Positions 23,736 through 32,027 of a stretch of 50,050 nucleotides of DNA are shown piece after piece. Location of the stretch: positions 1 through 50,050 of IMG/VR virus record IMGVR_UViG_3300033571_013263; one strand, given 5' to 3'. The notes below the pieces were generated by a model, which worked only from the letters and a program-made list of their open reading frames with translations, did no database searches and was not told the DNA's origin. Position 1 is the first letter of the stretch. Every line of letters begins with the position of its first letter. This DNA is from a virus. The translations under genes were made by a program, and so were the position numbers.

Positions 23736-23974
23736 GGCCTCGGCCCCTCCGGCTGTCCAAGCTCACCACCGATCATCTCCTCAATCTCGGTACGAGTCAT
23801 CTTCCTGCCCTCTGGCATCAGGCTGGCGTCATTGCGCTGCATTGCGGCCCGGCGCACCCGGTAATATGCCGCGAGTACGGCTGGCTCCATCACCTCCGGA
23901 TCAAGGGTGAAGTCAAAGACCTCACCACTTGCCGGAGCTGCCTTCACGCTCTTCTCTGGTGTCTCTTTAGACAT
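23723..23974 (-). CDS. Small tail-module protein
   Basis: 83 residues. FTLDPEVMEPAVLAAYYRVRRAAMQRNDAS and TRTEIEEMIGGELGQPEGP are helical. Small proteins in this place, between the major tail protein and the chaperone, are common in siphoviruses. No family recognised. Its start overlaps the end of the major tail protein gene by eight bases. Confidence 0.55.
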   Translation of the reverse strand: MSKETPEKSVKAAPASGEVFDFTLDPEVMEPAVLAAYYRVRRAAMQRNDASLMPEGRKMTRTEIEEMIGGELGQPEGPRPCCV

Positions 23975-25043
23975 ATGCGCTGGTCTCCAGATTGATCACT
24001 TCGGCCTTGAGCGCTCCGCCCGTAACCGAGTCATACATTCCGGTCAGGTTGATCGTGATGGCCGCATCGCCGTCACTGTCAGTCGGATCGACCGAGGTGA
24101 TGCGCGCCTTCGGGATGATGTAGTTGATTGTGTAGTAGTAGCCAGTAGCGGCCAGAGTCTGTGACTGCGCCTTGAAGGTGACGTCGGTCAGCTCCTGACC
24201 CGTGACGTATCGCTCCCAGGGTACGACCGTCTGATCAAGCAGAATGACGAGCTGTGCCGTGACCGTGCGCGAACCGCGAAGCAGCTTGCCAGCATAAGCC
24301 GGGGCCGTGGTAGTGGCGTCATAGGTCAATGTCTGCGTCGAATCGCCGGGGCATCGATCATTGAGCCGCAGGTTATTGGCAACCTCGACCGACCAGCTGC
24401 GGAGTGTGCATCCGGCGCCGGAGAAGGTTGTCGTTCCGTCAGCATCAGTCCAGTAGACTGAGACGTTTGAGCCATTCAGGCAGGCCGCCAGATCCATCGA
24501 TGTTGGCAGGCTGGTCAATCCGTGCGGTGTCGTGAATTTGCCTGACCCGACGACATCGACCGAATACTGCGGTCGATCGGCCCGGTTCTGTGACAACGAG
24601 AAGCGATCGACTACCATTCCGGCAAAGCGATGAGTTGCACCACCAAGCTCGGCTGCCATCGCAAAGGATGGATACTGACGACCACTGGAGACAGCCAGCA
24701 TATTGGCCGAATGCTTATATGCCGCCGTGCCACCCTGCTGCGCCGTCGTCACGGCTCCGCCCAGCGCTCGCAGTGCAAGACGTCCGGCGATGCCATAGTT
24801 GACATCATCGGTGAAAGTGACGGCGGGATGTGTCAGGTAATTCGCGCACCAGGTAGTCGCGAATTCGTGGCCGTTGCCGGGTACTCCGGCATCGTTCAGA
24901 AACTCGACCTGCGGCAGGAGAAAGCCCGCCTGCTGCGATCGGATCTTGGCATAATTGGAGCCGGTGGAGACATCAGCATTGTAGCTGGCCTCCAATGTCT
25001 TGCTGACGTACAGGGCGACGTCATTACTCAAATATTGCGGCAT
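23967..25043 (-). CDS. Major tail (tube) protein
   Basis: 358 residues. The position after the tail terminator and HK97 gp10-like genes and before the chaperones is that of the tube protein. The sequence is strand-rich with few charged helices: FATTWCANYLTHPAVTFTDDVNYGIAGR, SWSVEVANNLRLND, YYYTINYIIPKARITSVDPTDSDGDAAITINLTGMYDS. The last segment resembles the closing strands of phage tail tube proteins of the Phage_tube/TTP type. An added domain in the middle is likely, because simple tube proteins are about 150-250 residues. Confidence 0.75.
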   Translation of the reverse strand: MPQYLSNDVALYVSKTLEASYNADVSTGSNYAKIRSQQAGFLLPQVEFLNDAGVPGNGHEFATTWCANYLTHPAVTFTDDVNYGIAGRLALRALGGAVTTAQQGGTAAYKHSANMLAVSSGRQYPSFAMAAELGGATHRFAGMVVDRFSLSQNRADRPQYSVDVVGSGKFTTPHGLTSLPTSMDLAACLNGSNVSVYWTDADGTTTFSGAGCTLRSWSVEVANNLRLNDRCPGDSTQTLTYDATTTAPAYAGKLLRGSRTVTAQLVILLDQTVVPWERYVTGQELTDVTFKAQSQTLAATGYYYTINYIIPKARITSVDPTDSDGDAAITINLTGMYDSVTGGALKAEVINLETSAYV

Positions 25044-25052
25044 AGTGCCTCC

Positions 25053-25511
25053 TTAGCAAGGGTCAAAGGTTATCTGCCCTACGGCGAAGTGCAAAAGCTC
25101 GCCGCCATATACATTCAGGTCTATTGTCCATCGAATCGGTGAACGTCGTTTGAGTGCAGCCGGTAAGGTCGCAACGTCATCGAATGCGGCCGCGATCGCG
25201 TCCAGCTCAAGATTAAAGCTCAGGTCACTATTAGCCGTCTTGTTGCCGGTTGCGTGATAGTGCAAGCCCCAGACGTCATATGACCAGGTACGCTCAACAC
25301 ATCGCATTGCCACCTCGCGCCCTTCATCCGCAGTGCGAGTGATCACGTATCCGTGCACCCGATTGGAATCTGACGCGCTTCGCAGACTGCCCGGCCACAT
25401 ATCCTGCTTGATACCAAGTGCCCACCACGGAAAGACGACGGCCAGCGGTGCGGCCGTGGTGATCACGCTTTCAACGGCAGTCCTGATTTGTGCGTCAGTG
25501 TAAGTACTCAT
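25053..25511 (-). CDS. Tail terminator-like protein
   Basis: 152 residues. The pattern YTDAQIRTAVESVITTAAP, RSYDVWGLHYHATG and LDAIAAAFDDVATLPAALKRRSPIRWTIDLNVYGGELLHFAVGQITF fits gpU-type tail terminators: an N-terminal helix, a beta sheet and a conserved end describing local symmetry. These form the ring that ends tail tube growth and joins the head. The start overlaps the upstream gene by four bases. Confidence 0.65.
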   Translation of the reverse strand: MSTYTDAQIRTAVESVITTAAPLAVVFPWWALGIKQDMWPGSLRSASDSNRVHGYVITRTADEGREVAMRCVERTWSYDVWGLHYHATGNKTANSDLSFNLELDAIAAAFDDVATLPAALKRRSPIRWTIDLNVYGGELLHFAVGQITFDPC

Positions 25512-25924
25512 ATCGGCCTGTTGATTCGAGCCTGACCGAGGATCCCGCGAAACTGGTCGCGTACCTTTTCAAGGGCTGGCTCAACGTATGGACGCGCCGC
25601 CATTCGGATCGTTCCAAACTCCAGATAAGCTGCATACTCGGCATTGACCGTCACTTCGGCCATCGTCGGCGATTGCATCCCGAAGTTAATCGATCCGGCA
25701 AGATTGCCCGTGTCGATAGCAGGTGCCTCGCCCGGCGCCGATGCAACGTGTATCGCCCTCCTGCCGCGACGATATGCGCGGCCCGACTTTGGCAGGCTCA
25801 TCAACCGCTTCATCTCGCCCACAACCCCGGCGGCCATTGCTCGCAGGATAGGCCCGGCCTGATCGCCGATCTGCTGTGCAGCTTGCGGCGTAACCTCAAC
25901 TGTAAAGCGTAATGGATCAGCCAT
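25508..25924 (-). CDS. HK97 gp10-family head-tail protein
   Basis: 138 residues. RFTVEVTPQAAQQIGDQAGPILRAMAAGVVGEMKRLM ... NLAGSINFGMQ ... VTVNAEYAAYLEFGT is the typical signature of the HK97-gp10-like family, with the 'AxYAxxxExGT' motif. Members act in neck/tail completion. The gene sits in the usual order: head closure, gp10-like, tail terminator, tube protein. It overlaps both neighbours, so the head-tail genes form one operon. Confidence 0.85.
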   Translation of the reverse strand: MADPLRFTVEVTPQAAQQIGDQAGPILRAMAAGVVGEMKRLMSLPKSGRAYRRGRRAIHVASAPGEAPAIDTGNLAGSINFGMQSPTMAEVTVNAEYAAYLEFGTIRMAARPYVEPALEKVRDQFRGILGQARINRPI

Positions 25925-26294
25925 TGGCGGGCTCCGTGCTATTCTCGACCGGCTGACAATTCAGAACCCAGCCCGCGCCCAGCTGCTGCATTGGCTTGAG
26001 GCTGGCGACACGGTAGCTGAATGTCCGGCCCTTTGCGCTAATCGTGACCTTTGTCCCGATGTGCAAGTGATGATCCGTCTTCCACGGTGTCACCTCGGCC
26101 GACAGCCAGATGTTGACGTTGCCATTGCGATCAGCCGTGGTTGAATTGTCGCGCTGTGCGTGCCAGCCCGAGCGGGTTGAGAAGATCTCGGACTCACCAG
26201 CGGCTGGCGTGATCTTGAAGAATGTCAGACTGGCCGACCCTCCGTAGAGGGCAGTCCGCATCTGATTCAGTGTACGCGCATCAAGCAGATTCAC
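25917..26294 (-). CDS. Head closure/neck protein
   Basis: 125 residues. RTLNQMRTALYGGSASLTFFKITPAAG at the start and a barrel-like strand pattern (VTISAKGRTFSYRVASLKPMQQLGAGWVLNCQPV) fit the head closure proteins (SPP1 gp16-like) found at this position. It is assigned mainly by gene order between the adaptor (26291) and gp10-like gene (25508). Four-base overlap with the adaptor gene. Confidence 0.6.
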   Translation of the reverse strand: MNLLDARTLNQMRTALYGGSASLTFFKITPAAGESEIFSTRSGWHAQRDNSTTADRNGNVNIWLSAEVTPWKTDHHLHIGTKVTISAKGRTFSYRVASLKPMQQLGAGWVLNCQPVENSTEPANG

Positions 26295-26848
26295 GCTCTC
26301 ACCAGCCTTTCACCGACCAGCATACCGCTTACCATCTGACGTACCGCGACAGGAAGTTCACCGCTCCGGGCCGTCGTACCATATTCGATTGTCACACCAT
26401 CGGCAACGAATCGCTTAATCTGCTGACCTTCGCTCGACTCAAAGCCTTCGAGGTATGCGATGGCTAGCTCACATTGCGCATCCTTGATGATCTGCGGGAC
26501 GCTGTCACCGGGGTAGTAGTCCCCGAAGAAGCCCAGCGTGTTATTCGCGTAGTAGTCCAGCGTGTAGCTCCCGACTCCAACCAGGCTGGAATCACGTACC
26601 GGCACCTCAAGGCGCGGCCACGCCAGCGCCTGATTGCCATCCGCCTTGCCACCGCGCCAGTTCAGCCGGTTCAGCCGCTTGGCGGCCATCACCAGCGATC
26701 GCACCTTGTCATCGGGACTGGCCGCGTCAAAGGCGTCAGCATTGATCCGATTCAGATCACGATAAGCGGCATACTCCGCCAGCGTGACATACGAGTTGCT
26801 GTCGGATGCGCCCACGGTTGTGATGATGCTGTCAGCGTTTAGTGGCAT
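26291..26848 (-). CDS. Head-tail connector/adaptor (DnaT-like N-terminal region)
   Basis: 185 residues. SNSYVTLAEYAAYRDLNRINADAFDAASPDDKVRSLVMAAKRLNRLNWRGGKADGNQALAWPRL is the 'DnaT-like/gp6 adaptor' pattern common in siphophage connectors, including the LxWPR motif. It continues with helices (IKDAQCELAIAYLEGFE). Such adaptors dock to the portal after packaging. Both position and motif support the call. Confidence 0.8.
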   Translation of the reverse strand: MPLNADSIITTVGASDSNSYVTLAEYAAYRDLNRINADAFDAASPDDKVRSLVMAAKRLNRLNWRGGKADGNQALAWPRLEVPVRDSSLVGVGSYTLDYYANNTLGFFGDYYPGDSVPQIIKDAQCELAIAYLEGFESSEGQQIKRFVADGVTIEYGTTARSGELPVAVRQMVSGMLVGERLVRA

Positions 26849-26873
26849 AGTCTGGCCTCAGGGATATGGTTTC

Positions 26874-27080
26874 TTAGGCCTGCTTTGGCCGTGGCTTCGG
26901 TTTTGGTTTGTTGCCCATAGTTACCCCCTCCTCTGTCTCTTCGGTTGATTGTGCGCCGTTCTCGACAATCCGCCACCCGGCCGCCATCCAGCTCTCGGCT
27001 TCGTCAGGATGTACATCGGCGGTCAGCGGGCCTTCCTGCCCCAGCTCTTTGCGCCACATTCGTATCAACTTCTCTGCCAT
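26874..27080 (-). CDS. Small head-module protein
   Basis: 68 residues. The N-terminus (KLIRMWRKELGQEGPLTADVHPDEAESWMAAGW) resembles short proteins placed behind phage coat genes, in which a 'HPDEVxxWxxxGW' motif is frequent. The C-terminus is a lysine/proline tail (KPKPKPRPK). An internal ATG (VTMGNKPK) could yield an even shorter basic peptide. Possibly a minor head or decoration partner; not shown. Confidence 0.55.
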   Translation of the reverse strand: MAEKLIRMWRKELGQEGPLTADVHPDEAESWMAAGWRIVENGAQSTEETEEGVTMGNKPKPKPRPKQA

Positions 27081-27137
27081 CTATCCTCCTCGAATGGAGC
27101 GGCGGGCGATGATTGCTCACCACCCGCCATCCCGCAC

Positions 27138-28301
27138 CTAGCCGATCAGCGTCGCAATGTGCGCCGACTTGACCGCCTCGACACCCCACGCCATACCGAC
27201 CTCGTAGGAGATCTGACGATACTGGCGATAGAGCGCGACCTGGAAAGCGAGACCGCTCGTAGGATCGACGATCTCAGTGACATCATCCGCACCGTCACCA
27301 CCAGCAGGCATCGCCGGAGCGCGCGTGATCAGGTGGAGAGCGTTGCGATGGAAGGCGACGTTCGGCGTGTAGCTATTGCCGACCGCGACCGTATCATTGT
27401 CGACCCACGCCACCCGGTTGCCCGGAGCGCCGATGCTGAGCGATCCGGCAGCCAGCGCCGTGTTGACGACATACTTGTTGGCATCCCGTCCGCTCTGCGA
27501 GTTGGTCAGGATGTCACCAGCCAGGATGGTGCCGGATCCGGTATCGACCGCGAACGTGGTCGAGCCAGCCGCATATCCAGCACCGAGGTTGAGCTGGTAG
27601 CTCGCGCCCGTGCCTTTGGTGTGAATGGTGATCGGGTAGCTGTTATGGAGCATCAGCCCCATCACGTCGCCAATCACGCCACGACGCAGGAAGTCGGCCG
27701 TGCCCGCCTCATTGACCTTGAAGAGCACCGACTGCTTGCCGCGAAGGTTGGCCATCGCCGCCGATCCCAGCACAAGGTGCAGATCGGTCTGCGGAGCGCC
27801 GTTGTCGTCGAGGATCTGCCGGACACCAGCGAAGTCGCTGAGATCGCCAGCCGTGCCGAAGGGCGTGGTCGCTGCCGTACCATAAGCGCGGGATGATCCC
27901 TTGTAAGCTGCTCCCCAGATATCGGCCTCGATCTCGTTGACGAGCGTGCGCATCGCCTGCGAGAACTGATCGCGCAGGATGTTGGTCAGCTGCGGTCGAT
28001 CACCGTTCGAGAGCGCGGTCTGCTCCTCACCCGTCCAATTGAATGAAACCTTACGGCTCTTGGAGATCGTCATCGTGCCAGTGCCGATGGTGATATCGGT
28101 TCCGGTCGATGGCGTAGCAGCCGGGGTGATGTCGGCCGCGGCCATTGTTGGTACAACCGGATAGGTGATGGTCTGATTGAGTCCGGCACGCTCCGCAGTA
28201 CTATTGCGGAATACGGCTGGAATGAAGCCAGTGAGCTCTCGCGAAACGGTATCCGCCGCCTCGTAGATCACCGGCAAGATCGAAGTCAGGGTATTGGCCA
28301 T
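27138..28301 (-). CDS. Major capsid protein, P22 coat-like
   Basis: 387 residues. It starts MANTLTSILPVIYEAADTVSRELTGFIPAV and ends YEVGMAWGVEAVKSAHIATLIG, matching the P22 coat protein family (N-terminal arm, HK97 fold, inserted Ig/telokin-like domain around 220-300, and the closing 'GVxxxxxxxxARL'-like strand). The upstream scaffold and DUF4055 portal agree. There is no protease domain, and I see no separate maturation protease, as in P22. It forms the icosahedral shell. Confidence 0.9.
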   Translation of the reverse strand: MANTLTSILPVIYEAADTVSRELTGFIPAVFRNSTAERAGLNQTITYPVVPTMAAADITPAATPSTGTDITIGTGTMTISKSRKVSFNWTGEEQTALSNGDRPQLTNILRDQFSQAMRTLVNEIEADIWGAAYKGSSRAYGTAATTPFGTAGDLSDFAGVRQILDDNGAPQTDLHLVLGSAAMANLRGKQSVLFKVNEAGTADFLRRGVIGDVMGLMLHNSYPITIHTKGTGASYQLNLGAGYAAGSTTFAVDTGSGTILAGDILTNSQSGRDANKYVVNTALAAGSLSIGAPGNRVAWVDNDTVAVGNSYTPNVAFHRNALHLITRAPAMPAGGDGADDVTEIVDPTSGLAFQVALYRQYRQISYEVGMAWGVEAVKSAHIATLIG

Positions 28302-28319
28302 GTTTCTCCTTCAGTCTTG

Positions 28320-29105
28320 TTACTGATCTGAAATCAAGCCGCCTCCTCTGACATATTCCATCTTTGCGGATGGCGTTAATGCGTCAAAGTTTGCGCGGCT
28401 CATCGTCTTGGCGTTGCCGCCCGCTCTGTTGCCAGTTTGCGCCCCGGAGCCTCCCGCCCCTGACGCCTCAAATGCGCGACCGTAGACAGGGTCGCTCTTC
28501 ATCTCCTCGATCAAATGCTTGATCGTGAAGGGAGATCCCTTGATGTCGGCGATGCGTGGCTGACCGCCCTGGTCGAGCACCTTCACAACGTAATCGCCGT
28601 CCTCTTCAAAAATCTTTACCCGCTGCATCACGTGGGGCAGCAGTAACTCGGGTGTGCCCTTTGCGGCCGATATGGCGGCCGTTGCCTGAGCCTCGATCAG
28701 CGATCGTTCCAGCGCATTCTGCATCAGTGCGATCCTGGCATCCCGGCCCGATATTTCGGCTGAATAGTGACTCTCGCGCTTTCGGAGATCTGCTTCGAGC
28801 TGCGCCTTCAGCTGCTGCTCTCGTGTCTCCCAGTCGCCAGCAGAACGCGCCTGCTGCGCTTTGGCTTCTTCCTGCGCCTTAAGTACGGCCTGGTATTGGT
28901 CGAGGTCTACGCCGTCATACTGCTTGAGCTTGGCCTCGTACTCGGCGCGCGCCTTGCGCTCCTTGTCCAGTGTCTTCTTCAGATTCCCGACTTCCTGCGG
29001 CAGCTCTGCCTGAAACTTGAACTTCCCGTCCTCAGTCTCCAGCAGTGCACTACGAAGGAACTCAGGAGCTTCTTCCTTTGTCTCAAAGATCTGTTCGATT
29101 GGCAT
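28320..29105 (-). CDS. Capsid scaffold protein
   Basis: 261 residues. An acidic and helical coiled-coil middle (about 35-130: LKKTLDKERKARAEYEAKLKQY, AQEEAKAQQARSAGDWETREQQLKAQLEADL) is flanked by a C-terminal region with GGSGAQTGNRAGGNAKTMSRANFDALTPSAKMEYVRGGGLISDQ, which is typical for scaffolds that end in a coat-binding motif. The place directly before the coat gene supports this. Scaffolds guide shell assembly and leave the particle. Confidence 0.85.
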   Translation of the reverse strand: MPIEQIFETKEEAPEFLRSALLETEDGKFKFQAELPQEVGNLKKTLDKERKARAEYEAKLKQYDGVDLDQYQAVLKAQEEAKAQQARSAGDWETREQQLKAQLEADLRKRESHYSAEISGRDARIALMQNALERSLIEAQATAAISAAKGTPELLLPHVMQRVKIFEEDGDYVVKVLDQGGQPRIADIKGSPFTIKHLIEEMKSDPVYGRAFEASGAGGSGAQTGNRAGGNAKTMSRANFDALTPSAKMEYVRGGGLISDQ

Positions 29106-29195
29106 TGATCATCCCTCCCGGATGAGTGAGTCGAGGCATCCCGCCTCTACGGTGGAGTTATGCCGATGGTAGTCCACCGACGCCAGAAACTTTTT

Positions 29196-30614
29196 CTATC
29201 CGCGGCCCTGATCGAATGCGGTTAGGAGCTGATCGCCGATCGATGCCGCGTCGCGCTCGATGGCCAGTTGTTCGGCCTCGGCGTCAAAGCTGTCGGGCAG
29301 CTTCCCGGCCTGCTTGAATACCTCGTAGATTGTGCCCTTGCTGAATACCTTGTCGGCGCTATCGATCCAGACGCGCATCTCTTCAGGCGACAGCGTAAGA
29401 TCAGCCATCGTGGATCCGAGTGCAATGCTGCCTGACTCGATGCCCTCATATGCGGCCGTGTATTGCAGCGCCATCTCCAGCGCATCCTGCAAGGATCGGG
29501 CTGCTGATGCCAGATCGGATTCCTCTTTCGCGTGATCGAGCAGTGACTCGGTTGCCGTCTGCGGTGTGACCTTGCTACCGGCCAGCAGCGAGAGGCCCAT
29601 CACGGCCATCTGCTTCTCAAGATGCTCGATGTCGAGCTTGGCTGCACCGAGGGCAGCGCCGCTGGTCTCGGCAAAGGCTACGGTCCCGTTCTGAGTATCG
29701 ACGTCAAAGAAGGTGTAAGGGCCGATCGCTTCCACGCCCTTGCTGATGTCCCGGCCACGAAACCAAAGTATCGGTCGACTCGCTATATGCAGATATGTTG
29801 AATAGTCGCTGTACTTCTGATAGTGAGCCAGGTTGATCAGGGCGAGATCCAGCAGCGGCGGCTTGCTAGTCAGGATGCCAGTCTTGCGGGCATAGATCGG
29901 CGCAACGGGGATATACGGCAGGCTGGTCTGTCCGCTACCTTCGAGGATATATTCTGTGCGGCCCGTCTGTTCGTTCTTGACCTCGCGGTATAACTCCCAT
30001 GATCCCGGCCGCAGTACGCGATACCGACAGACCTCCTCTTCCCCGTAAAGGCCATCAGCTTCGAGCGTCTCTTCTTCGAGCACGAGCAGAGATAGCGATG
30101 TCTGGCCATTGGTCGACTCAACGCGCCAATTGACGATCTGATCCGCCTCATACATCACCCAATACGGACGACGATTGGCGGCACGCTCATCGGCCAGCGT
30201 TGAGCCCTCGGGCAGGGCTGGCGGCATATCGACGTAGATCAGCGAGTGACCATACTTACAGGCCAGCTCAAATGCCTCACGGGCAAATACGGCGCCGTGT
30301 GTTCCGGCGTTGTCGATGTTCTCCCAAAGCTCACGTATACGCGGCGGGTTGTCGGCTGACAGTTCGGGATCTTTGCGGAAGACCATCCCGACAAGGGCAT
30401 GGAGGGTACGCTCGAAGGCATTAAAGAAGATCGCCCGGCGCAGGCGTATGGCAAAGTCGCGCTGATCTTCGGCTGGCTCCAGCGGCAACCACTTGGCTGC
30501 ACCGCGGCGCAACTCCAGCGTCCCTTCGGAGACGGCCTCGATGATCTCCCACGAGCGCTCCATCTCATCATGCGCGTCGTTGTGGTATGCCGGGCTGTTC
30601 TTGTCCTTTTCCAT
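29196..30614 (-). CDS. Portal protein (DUF4055-type)
   Basis: 472 residues from ATG 30614 (the frame is open to 30683, but the added part overlaps the divergent promoter region). YHNDAHDEMERSWEIIEAVSEGTLELRRGAAKWLP, FERTLHALVGMVFRKDPEL and the later LINLAHYQKYSDYSTYLHIASRPILWFRG are the signature of DUF4055 proteins, which act as portals with P22-like coats. The portal forms the dodecameric DNA gate of the capsid. The ribosome binding site is weak (GCGGG). This is the first gene of the leftward head/tail operon; terminase is more than 11 kb away. Confidence 0.87.
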   Translation of the reverse strand: MEKDKNSPAYHNDAHDEMERSWEIIEAVSEGTLELRRGAAKWLPLEPAEDQRDFAIRLRRAIFFNAFERTLHALVGMVFRKDPELSADNPPRIRELWENIDNAGTHGAVFAREAFELACKYGHSLIYVDMPPALPEGSTLADERAANRRPYWVMYEADQIVNWRVESTNGQTSLSLLVLEEETLEADGLYGEEEVCRYRVLRPGSWELYREVKNEQTGRTEYILEGSGQTSLPYIPVAPIYARKTGILTSKPPLLDLALINLAHYQKYSDYSTYLHIASRPILWFRGRDISKGVEAIGPYTFFDVDTQNGTVAFAETSGAALGAAKLDIEHLEKQMAVMGLSLLAGSKVTPQTATESLLDHAKEESDLASAARSLQDALEMALQYTAAYEGIESGSIALGSTMADLTLSPEEMRVWIDSADKVFSKGTIYEVFKQAGKLPDSFDAEAEQLAIERDAASIGDQLLTAFDQGRG

Positions 30615-30673
30615 CCCGCTTATGATGCACAGACTGACGGCGTAATTTTTTTTGCAAGGCGGTACGATTCTTG

Positions 30674-30702
30674 TTGACAGCAAAGCATTGCTTTGATATT
30701 AT
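30674..30702 (+). promoter_or_regulatory. Sigma-70 promoter with a palindromic operator in the spacer
   Basis: TTGACA (30674-30679), a 17-bp spacer and TATTAT (30697-30702). The spacer contains the perfect palindrome CAAAGCATTGCTTTG (30681-30695), which a repressor dimer could cover to block polymerase. It drives the genes from 30758. Confidence 0.75.
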
Positions 30703-30757
30703 CCACTCATCGAAGCGGCAATGGAGCCGCCGATACACAGAAACAGGAGATACGACA

Positions 30758-30982
30758 ATGGGTTCACATTACGCTCACCAGCTCTACACCAAGTTCAATA
30801 ACGACGGCCGCGGCTTCGCTATCGGCCAGGAGGGCCAGACCCTGCTGGAGGCACTCCACACTGAGGGTTACGAGCTTGTCGCTAACCACGGTGACGGACT
30901 GCTTGAGGCCACCCGCAACAACGCGACCTATCTCGTCGGCGGCGACGCAATGGGCCGCAACGCGTGGGCAGTTCGCGCCTAA
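30758..30982 (+). CDS. Small protein, paralogue of the early protein at 2835
   Basis: 74 residues from ATG 30758 (AGGAGATACGACAATG). The core FAIGQEGQTLLEALHTEGYEL ... NATYLVGGDAMGRNAWAV aligns without large gaps to the protein at 2835, including the ending GG-AMGR-A-aromatic. Both genes come first behind a strong promoter. No enzymatic motif is visible. Being the first gene of the accessory region, under a promoter with its own operator, it may be expressed independently of the late genes, for instance in the lysogen. Confidence 0.65.
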   Translation: MGSHYAHQLYTKFNNDGRGFAIGQEGQTLLEALHTEGYELVANHGDGLLEATRNNATYLVGGDAMGRNAWAVRA

Positions 30983-30991
30983 CGACCTCAC

Positions 30992-31013
30992 GGGGCTGGC
31001 TTCGGTCAGCCCC
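30992..31013. other. Hairpin between small genes
   Basis: GGGGCTG (30992-30998) pairs with CAGCCCC (31007-31013) around a GCTTCGGT loop. It lacks a T run, so it is a weak terminator or a processing hairpin. Confidence 0.45.
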
Positions 31014-31035
31014 TTCCCTTACACAGGAGATGACA

Positions 31036-31266
31036 ATGATCAACCAGACTGAAATCGCCACCCTCGTCCAGAATGCTACACTCCTTTGCTCCGAAGCCGG
31101 ACGCGTATCCGGCCCCGCCTGCCGTGAGGAATACCGGCTGGCAGATGGGCGCATCCTCGAGCTGACGTGGGATCGCTCGGCTGGCACCTCGGACTTCGGA
31201 TTGCCGCGAATCGTCGAATACAAGATCAGGGCCCGCCGGGCAAAGAACTGGCGCGTGAGCCGCTAA
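31036..31266 (+). CDS. Hypothetical small protein
   Basis: 76 residues from ATG 31036 (AGGAGATGACAATG). A helical start (TEIATLVQNATLLC) is followed by strands with acidic/aromatic residues (EEYRLADGRILELTW) and a basic end (YKIRARRAKNWRVSR). No known family. Its stop is followed by a hairpin (GGGGG/CCCCC, 31275-31290). It belongs to a run of three small genes with the same GACAATG start context. Confidence 0.55.
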   Translation: MINQTEIATLVQNATLLCSEAGRVSGPACREEYRLADGRILELTWDRSAGTSDFGLPRIVEYKIRARRAKNWRVSR

Positions 31267-31316
31267 CTGATGACGGGGGATTCGGCCCCCCATCAACAAC
31301 TACAGGAGACACGACA

Positions 31317-31772
31317 ATGCTATCGCCCGCTCGCTCTATTGCTCGCTTCACGTCGACCCTCAACGCGCCGCTCACTATCCATACGACGGCATACAGTCAC
31401 GTCGTAATGGTGACGGTCGGCTCGGCATCGGCTGACAATCGCACCTGCGTCATCTTTGCCGCCGTGCTGGCTCACTTCCAGCAGCTCGGCATTGCGCGCA
31501 AGCTCACCAAGCCGGCGCGCTGGTCAGTCAGCCGCATTCACGCTGGCGTTGCTGCTCCAACGATTGAGATGGAGCAGCAGATCGAAGAGCAGCGCAATGC
31601 ACTACTGGAGCACTTCAACGTGCATCTGTTTTACGCGCACGACTACAGTGGGCAAGGATGCCCGCAGTGCAAGCGAGAGGTGAACTACGGGTACACCAAG
31701 ATCCAGCGCGGATGCTTGCACGGTACCGACGATCTACTATTCCGGGATGGGAAAACCGGCGAACCATACTAG
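31317..31772 (+). CDS. Hypothetical protein with one CxxC pair
   Basis: 151 residues from ATG 31317 (AGGAGACACGACAATG). The first 60 residues are strand-rich (HVVMVTVGSASADNRTCVIFAAVLAHF), followed by helix IEMEQQIEEQRNALLEHFN and a CPQC pair near residue 119. Other conserved-looking residues are HDYSGQG and YGYTKIQRGC. A zinc-binding or redox role is possible, but I cannot assign one. It ends just before the gene run that carries GNAT and IbrA/IbrB-like proteins. Confidence 0.55.
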   Translation: MLSPARSIARFTSTLNAPLTIHTTAYSHVVMVTVGSASADNRTCVIFAAVLAHFQQLGIARKLTKPARWSVSRIHAGVAAPTIEMEQQIEEQRNALLEHFNVHLFYAHDYSGQGCPQCKREVNYGYTKIQRGCLHGTDDLLFRDGKTGEPY

Positions 31773-31778
31773 GAGCCT

Positions 31779-32027
31779 ATGCTAGACCACATCGACCGCA
31801 TCGGACAATTGACGACCGATGACCGCCTGACTACGCCCGAGAGATCCGCTCTCGCCGAGCTGGTCGCGGCCTACCGTGCTCTGATGGCGCGACAGGAAGA
31901 GCTGCGCCAGAAGCGACGACTGGCTGGACGGAAGGGCGGACAGGCCCGCAGCCCTCGCAAGACGGATGCAGTCCGCGCCAACGCCAAGCGACCGCGACCG
32001 AGGAGGCAGGGTGATCAGCGAGACTGA
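31779..32027 (+). CDS. Basic helical protein with GRKGGQ motif
   Basis: 82 residues. A helical first half (ERSALAELVAAYRALMARQEELRQKRR) is followed by a basic tail AGRKGGQARSPRKTDAVRANAKRPRPRR, probably binding nucleic acid. The tail matches that of the protein at 41786 (GRLGGQSTSDAKREAARRNIAKA). Short proteins with this GG-Q/K-A-R-NAK pattern are common in bacteria and phages, but their function is unknown to me. The 3' end overlaps the GNAT gene by 17 bases. Confidence 0.5.
   Translation: MLDHIDRIGQLTTDDRLTTPERSALAELVAAYRALMARQEELRQKRRLAGRKGGQARSPRKTDAVRANAKRPRPRRQGDQRD

Noticed and set aside
26949-27896. 315-codon plus-strand ORF opposite the coat gene
   Set aside because: It is a shadow of the major capsid and neighbouring small gene in a G+C-rich codon context; the protein is arginine-rich without motifs.
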